From assembly GCA_964645715.1 (NCBI GenBank), contig CAZYAO010000011.1, positions 1 through 64,000 on the forward strand: a stretch of DNA of 64,000 nt. The letters run 5' to 3'. The stretch comes from JAUMBM01 sp964645715 (GTDB lineage Bacteria > Bacteroidota > Bacteroidia > Chitinophagales > Saprospiraceae). The position numbers were made by a program, and so were the translations under genes. The notes under the pieces were generated by a model. That model did no database searches. It saw only the letters and a list, made by a program, of their open reading frames with translations, and had not been told where the DNA came from. Shown piece by piece: positions 60,013 through 64,000 of the stretch; the stretch's first letter is position 1, and every line of letters starts with the position of its first letter.

Positions 60013-60429
60013 TTAAGCAGCGCCATTCTCTTCGCGTATGGTCTGGCAAAGCTCTACGAGAACTCCCTGTGCTGATTTGGGGTGTACAAAGCATACAAGC
60101 TTGTTGTCTGCTCCCCGTTTGGGCGTTTCGTTGAGCAGCTGGAAACCTGCCGCCCGTAGCCGACTCATCTCGGCATGGATGTCCTCTACTTCAAAGGCAA
60201 TGTGGTGTATGCCTTCTCCTCTTTTTTCAATATGTCGTGCGATGGCGCTTTCGGGCGAAGTGGCTTCGAGTAGCTCAATCTTGGTCTGTCCAGCCATAAA
60301 GAAGCTGGTAGTCACATGCTCTGAGGCCACGGATTCTTCCTTGTAGGGGGTAATACCCAGCAGGCTTGTAAATAAATCGTTGGCGTTGGCCAGGTTGTTG
60401 ACGGCAATACCGATGTGTTCTACTTTCAT
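60013..60429 (-). CDS. mce: Methylmalonyl-CoA epimerase
   Basis: Mce interconverts (R)- and (S)-methylmalonyl-CoA in propionate and branched-chain acid metabolism. The 138-residue vicinal-oxygen-chelate protein begins MKVEHIGIAVNNLANANDLF with the metal-ligand His, then KIELLEATSPESAIARHIEK, GEGIHHIAFEVEDIHAEMSR with the second metal His, and LVCFVHPKSAQGVLVELCQT with the C-terminal Glu ligand. It lies 9 bp after the GT2 gene on the same strand, so they share a transcript although the link is not metabolic. The partner methylmalonyl-CoA mutase is not in the window: IcmF is the isobutyryl-CoA enzyme. The last codons are duplicated 73 bp downstream. Confidence 0.94.
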   Translation of the reverse strand: MKVEHIGIAVNNLANANDLFTSLLGITPYKEESVASEHVTTSFFMAGQTKIELLEATSPESAIARHIEKRGEGIHHIAFEVEDIHAEMSRLRAAGFQLLNETPKRGADNKLVCFVHPKSAQGVLVELCQTIREENGAA

Positions 60430-60438
60430 GATTGGAGG

Positions 60439-61203
60439 TTATTGAATTGACTGCCGGATTTCCAGCATTTTTACATAACGCAAAAATACACCCCAGGCCA
60501 TAATGGCGCTGATGATAAATCCCACCCGACCGTCGCGAAATCCTTGCTGTAGCACGTAGTGCTTGAAAAATCGAAAGGCGGGCTTGATGGCCAGCTGAAA
60601 AAAGCCAATGCTGCGGGTCTTGGCGGCATGATCCTGCGCCGACCAAACTGCGTAGCGCTCCATTTTGGCCAGAAAATGCGCTGAATCTTTGAAGGTGTAG
60701 TGGTCAAGCCAACCGTTGAGCCGGCCTATTGTGCGACCCTGCTGGTCAATTTCTTCATGTACCTGCTTGTCATCGTAGCGGCATCGGTCGCGGCGAATAA
60801 GCCTTATAACGGCATCTCCCTGCCAACCACTATAGCGGATACGCCTGCCCATGAAATAGTTGCGTCTTGGAATCCAGTAACCATCGGCCGTTGGTCGGGG
60901 TTGCGCAAGTATGCGTTCAATGTCAGTGCGCAAAGCCGGACTCAGCCGTTCATCGGCGTCCAGAATGAGTACCCAAGGGTGCAGCATTTGCGGGATGGCC
61001 CAGTTTTTCTGGTCGGAAGGTCCTTGGTAGGATCGCTGCAGTACCCGCACCTCCTGTGTACGCGCATACTCGGCAGTACCATCGGTACTGAAAGAGTCGA
61101 CAACCAGTATATCATCGGCCCAGCCCCGGATGTCTGCCAGCAGTGCAGGCAGCTGCGTGCGCTCGTTGTAGGTAGTAATAAGTACGGATAAATGCAGTGA
61201 CAT
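60439..61203 (-). CDS. Glycosyltransferase family 2 (WaaE-like)
   Basis: A 254-residue GT2 enzyme. It has LHLSVLITTYNERTQLPALL at the N-terminus, ILVVDSFSTDGTAEYARTQE, then DQKNWAI, WVLILDADERLSP with the catalytic-metal DAD motif, GYWIPRRNYFMGRRIRYSGW and KQVHEEIDQQGR. This pattern is the LPS-core beta-1,4-glucosyltransferase WaaE/KdtX-like subgroup. Two C-terminal hydrophobic helices (VGFIISAIMAWGVFLRYVKM) suggest membrane association. The ATG at 61203 is chosen since 35 codons upstream are unconserved. It precedes mce by 9 bp. Acceptor unknown, probably lipid A core or another cell-envelope glycan. Confidence 0.88.
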   Translation of the reverse strand: MSLHLSVLITTYNERTQLPALLADIRGWADDILVVDSFSTDGTAEYARTQEVRVLQRSYQGPSDQKNWAIPQMLHPWVLILDADERLSPALRTDIERILAQPRPTADGYWIPRRNYFMGRRIRYSGWQGDAVIRLIRRDRCRYDDKQVHEEIDQQGRTIGRLNGWLDHYTFKDSAHFLAKMERYAVWSAQDHAAKTRSIGFFQLAIKPAFRFFKHYVLQQGFRDGRVGFIISAIMAWGVFLRYVKMLEIRQSIQ

Positions 61204-61511
61204 AGAGCATTCATTATCAATTAACAATAACCCGGTAGACCGGAGTTGGGACAATTTTACGTCAGCCTGTGTCTGCCTGGCAGTGAACGTAGGACGAACT
61301 CGCTGCAAAAACGGCGTTTTGTCGGTTTTTTACACCCATACATGACGTTTTGACGGGAAAAAGGCCGTACTTTTGTCTGCTTTGGCTATGGCATAAACTT
61401 TGCCGTAGAAAAAACGGGTTATTATGCCCCAAAATACCGTCATTTTGTCGATCAAAAAAAGGTTATTTTTTTCATAGACTTGGTTGGCATAACTGACTGC
61501 ACTAATTACCA
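61204..61511. other. 308-bp divergent region between GT2 and lon
   Basis: It contains the TACTTTTG box at 61368-61375 for lon and, in the lon leader, a 7-bp inverted repeat GGCATAA (61390-61396) with TTATGCC (61422-61428). No coding frame is supported. No CIRCE-type heat-shock operator is visible. Confidence 0.45.
61368..61375 (+). promoter_or_regulatory. Candidate -7 box for lon
   Basis: TACTTTTG is a perfect TAnnTTTG, with TTTG at 61349-61352 only 15 bp upstream. The leader to the ATG at 61512 would be about 130 bases. Confidence 0.5.
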
Positions 61512-63938
61512 ATGAATATGTTCGAAGACTTTTTTGCCCATCGCGGGTTTGAGGATGAAGCGGATTTTCTTCCTATGTTGCCCTTCGAAGATGAGGAAGA
61601 GGCCGACCCGGATGAGTCCTATCCGGAGGTGCTCCCTGTGCTCGCGCTAAAAAATACTGTTCTCTTTCCCAATATCGTGGTGCCGATCACGGTGGGCCGT
61701 GACCGCTCCATCAAGGCAATCAATAAGGCTTACGAAACCAATCGCTTTGTAGCTGTACTAGCACAGCGCGATCTGAATGTCGAGGAACCCGAAGCGACTG
61801 ATTTGTATCAGGTGGGTACCATAGCACGCGTACTTAAGTTGTTGCGTATGCCTGATGGAACCATCACGGCAATCCTGCAGGGGCGACGCAGGTGCAAACT
61901 AGTAGAGGTGACGGAGACACTTCCTTTTATGGTGGGCAAGGTGAGGATGCTGGAGCATACGGCGCCCGCTAACAAGCTCGAGTTCGATGCACTCGTCTCT
62001 ACCATACAGGATCAGGCTCGACAGATCATCGAACTGTCGCCCAATATACCCTCCGAAGCCACGGTGGTGTTGCGCAATATCGACAACCCCGGATTCCTGC
62101 TCAATTTTATCTCTTCCAACCTGAATGCGGGAATGGATATTAAGCAGAGCATACTGGAAATCGATGATTTGGGAGAGAAAGCAAACCGCGTACTTATGGA
62201 GCTCAACAATGAGCTTCGCATTCTCGAAATCAAAGACCAGATTGAGACGAAGGTCCGGGGGGATATGGAAAAGCAGCAGCGGGATTATATCCTCAACCAG
62301 CAGCTGCGTACCATTCAGGAGGAACTGGGGCACAGCTCGCACGAGGAAGATATCAATCGGCTGATCCGCCGGGCCGAAGGCAAAGACTGGCCCGCACATG
62401 CAAAGGCTGCTTTTGATAAGGAAATTGCCAAACTGCGCCGCATGAATCCGCAGCTGGCCGATCACAGCATACAGCTCAATTATCTCGAGTTTATGCTGGA
62501 CTTGCCGTGGAATAAGTGCACCAAAGACGATTTTAACCTTCGCAGGGTACGGGATGTGCTCGACAAAGATCACTACGGACTCGAAAAAGTCAAGGAGCGT
62601 ATCCTGGAGCACCTGGCGGTGCTGAAACTCAAAGGGGATATGAAGGCGCCTATCTTATGTCTGGTAGGCCCTCCGGGTGTGGGGAAAACATCCCTTGGTA
62701 AGTCGGTTGCCAATGCGCTCAAGCGCAAGTTTATTCGTATGTCATTGGGTGGTTTGCACGATGAGAGTGAAATAAGAGGGCACCGCAAAACCTATATAGG
62801 GGCCATGGCGGGTCGTATTTTGCAGTCTATGAAAAAGGCAGATGCTTCTAATCCTGTCTTCATCCTGGACGAAATTGACAAAGTGGGTCGCGATTTCAGG
62901 GGGGATCCTTCTTCTGCATTGTTAGAGGTGCTTGATCCGGAGCAAAACAACTCCTTCTATGACAATTACCTCGAGATGGAGTACGATCTGTCAAAGGTGC
63001 TTTTTATCGCTACAGCCAATTCTCTGAGTACAATACAACAGCCTTTGCTCGACCGAATGGAGATCATCGATCTGAGCGGCTATTCGATGGAGGAAAAGGT
63101 GGAAATAGCCAAACGCCATCTGGTGCCCAAACAGCGCAAAGACCACGGACTGGAGGCTAAGCATGTAAAACTGGGGGGCAAAGTGCTTATGGCCATCATA
63201 CAGGACTATACGCGGGAGTCGGGGGTGCGTTCCCTCGATCGGCAGCTGGCAGCTGTTATGCGTTTTGTCGCCAAAAAGGTGGCTATGGAAGAGAAATATG
63301 AGCCCAATATCAAACTGGAGCATCTGCATGAAATTTTGGGTGCTTCGCGTTTCTCCTCCGATAGCTTTCAGCCATTGGAGGAGGCCGGTGTGGCTATCGG
63401 GTTGGCCTGGACTGCCGTGGGGGGAGAAATTTTGTTTATTGAGGCCAGCCTCAGTAAGGGCAACGGCAAACTGATTCTCACGGGTAATCTGGGCGATGTA
63501 ATGAAAGAGTCTGCTACGACTGCGCTCAGTTATATCAAGGCACATACCGAATTATTGGGCATCGATCCACTAATTTTTGAGCAAAAGGATATTCACTTAC
63601 ACGTACCCGAGGGCGCTATCCCCAAAGATGGGCCCTCTGCGGGGATTACTATGCTCACAGCCCTTTCGAGCTTGTTGACGGGCAGGAAGGTCAGGTCTCA
63701 CCTGGCAATGACCGGTGAGATAACCCTCAGGGGCAAGGTGTTACCCGTCGGGGGAATCAAAGAAAAAATCCTTGCAGCTAAAAGAAGCGGCATGAAATCA
63801 ATCCTGCTTTGCGAGGAAAATCGCAGGCATGTAGAGGATATTAATCAGGAATACCTGAAAGGGCTGAATATCCAGTATGTAAGCAAAATGAGCGAGGTAA
63901 TCGCACTGGCGCTTCAGCCAGGCTCTAAGAAGGGCTAG
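61512..63938 (+). CDS. lon: ATP-dependent protease La (Lon)
   Basis: Lon degrades misfolded and regulatory proteins in the cytoplasm. The 808-residue protein starts with an acidic tail of about 40 residues (FEDEADFLPMLPFEDEEEAD), then the LAN substrate domain (LPVLALKNTVLFPNIVVPIT) and a coiled-coil (MEKQQRDYILNQQLRTIQEE). The AAA+ module has Walker A GPPGVGKT at 386-393 and Walker B ILDEID at 451-456. The serine-lysine protease domain has Ser709 in PKDGPSAGITML and Lys752 in GGIKEKILAA, 43 residues apart as in E. coli Lon. The upstream region has a promoter box and a small leader inverted repeat. It is the last complete gene; the remaining 62 bp hold no feature I can support beyond a T9 run. 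Confidence 0.97.
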   Translation: MNMFEDFFAHRGFEDEADFLPMLPFEDEEEADPDESYPEVLPVLALKNTVLFPNIVVPITVGRDRSIKAINKAYETNRFVAVLAQRDLNVEEPEATDLYQVGTIARVLKLLRMPDGTITAILQGRRRCKLVEVTETLPFMVGKVRMLEHTAPANKLEFDALVSTIQDQARQIIELSPNIPSEATVVLRNIDNPGFLLNFISSNLNAGMDIKQSILEIDDLGEKANRVLMELNNELRILEIKDQIETKVRGDMEKQQRDYILNQQLRTIQEELGHSSHEEDINRLIRRAEGKDWPAHAKAAFDKEIAKLRRMNPQLADHSIQLNYLEFMLDLPWNKCTKDDFNLRRVRDVLDKDHYGLEKVKERILEHLAVLKLKGDMKAPILCLVGPPGVGKTSLGKSVANALKRKFIRMSLGGLHDESEIRGHRKTYIGAMAGRILQSMKKADASNPVFILDEIDKVGRDFRGDPSSALLEVLDPEQNNSFYDNYLEMEYDLSKVLFIATANSLSTIQQPLLDRMEIIDLSGYSMEEKVEIAKRHLVPKQRKDHGLEAKHVKLGGKVLMAIIQDYTRESGVRSLDRQLAAVMRFVAKKVAMEEKYEPNIKLEHLHEILGASRFSSDSFQPLEEAGVAIGLAWTAVGGEILFIEASLSKGNGKLILTGNLGDVMKESATTALSYIKAHTELLGIDPLIFEQKDIHLHVPEGAIPKDGPSAGITMLTALSSLLTGRKVRSHLAMTGEITLRGKVLPVGGIKEKILAAKRSGMKSILLCEENRRHVEDINQEYLKGLNIQYVSKMSEVIALALQPGSKKG

Positions 63939-64000
63939 TGAGGCAGGTCCTGTGCTGCTTTTTTTTTAAAAATATGGGCTATACACTCCTTGGCAGCGTC

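Noticed and set aside
1..64000. A defence system, CRISPR array, prophage or biosynthetic cluster
   Set aside because: I looked on both strands for nucleases, helicases, reverse transcriptases, toxin-antitoxin pairs, transposases and repeat-spacer arrays and found none. All large genes have housekeeping or surface-protein roles.

Overview
The window reads as a chromosome segment of a Bacteroidota bacterium, most likely of the class Saprospiria (inference). Three lines of sequence support this. Three large secreted proteins end in type IX secretion (T9SS) sorting domains. Many genes are preceded by the Bacteroidota -7 box TAnnTTTG, several with a TTG about 18-23 bp upstream, and Shine-Dalgarno sites are not obvious. 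The metabolic markers form a characteristic combination: mevalonate-pathway HMG-CoA synthase, futalosine-pathway menaquinone synthesis (mqnC), bacillithiol synthesis (bshA) and a fused IcmF mutase. The content is mostly housekeeping. I see no tRNA, rRNA, CRISPR array, transposase, prophage or recognisable defence system.

Layout. 1-7 kb: 3' part of secA, a GbsR/MarR regulator, gcvT cut by a 100-N assembly gap, a HEAT-repeat/cyclophilin lipoprotein, and a bcp-hypothetical-moaC operon. 7-16.3 kb: hemJ, a large BNR/VPS10-type secreted protein, a very acidic small protein, an all-helical unknown and a T9SS-exported beta-propeller protein. 17-19.2 kb: two tandem Na+/Ca2+ exchanger paralogues and a 67-bp tandem repeat. 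19.2-28 kb: parE, icmF and a SprB-repeat adhesin-like protein, all on the minus strand. 28.3-30.5 kb: pssA-purS-rsmI facing a free-methionine sulfoxide reductase. 30.7-36.1 kb: rimP-nusA and infB, the latter separated by a 518-bp spacer with its own promoter. 36.3-39.7 kb: mqnC overlapping a MurG-like glycosyltransferase, then bshA. 40-51 kb: a T9SS protein, a MerR/B12-fold regulator, a DUF2851 protein, mvaS, a low-molecular-weight phosphatase and the trkA-trkH potassium uptake pair. 51-64 kb: sucA, ligA, rsgA, a Cys/Met-type PLP enzyme, a DUF2007 protein, an MBL-fold hydrolase, mce with a GT2 glycosyltransferase, and lon.

How the genes work together. rimP, nusA, infB and rsgA serve ribosome maturation, transcription and translation initiation. 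icmF and mce belong to branched acyl-CoA and methylmalonyl-CoA metabolism, which drains toward succinyl-CoA, the product of the SucA-containing complex. bcp, msrC and bshA form a thiol and oxidative-stress group. trkA and trkH are one translationally coupled unit.

The most unusual signals are non-coding. First, a recurring class of perfect intergenic palindromes carries its T tract in the 5' arm and its A tract in the 3' arm, the opposite of an intrinsic terminator; several occur as tandem pairs. Second, the 3' ends of moaC and mce are each partially duplicated 65-73 bp downstream. Third, the rimP leader contains a terminator-like hairpin right after a near-ideal promoter. At protein level, the MerR regulator has lost the histidines expected for cobalamin binding and LigA lacks one canonical zinc cysteine.
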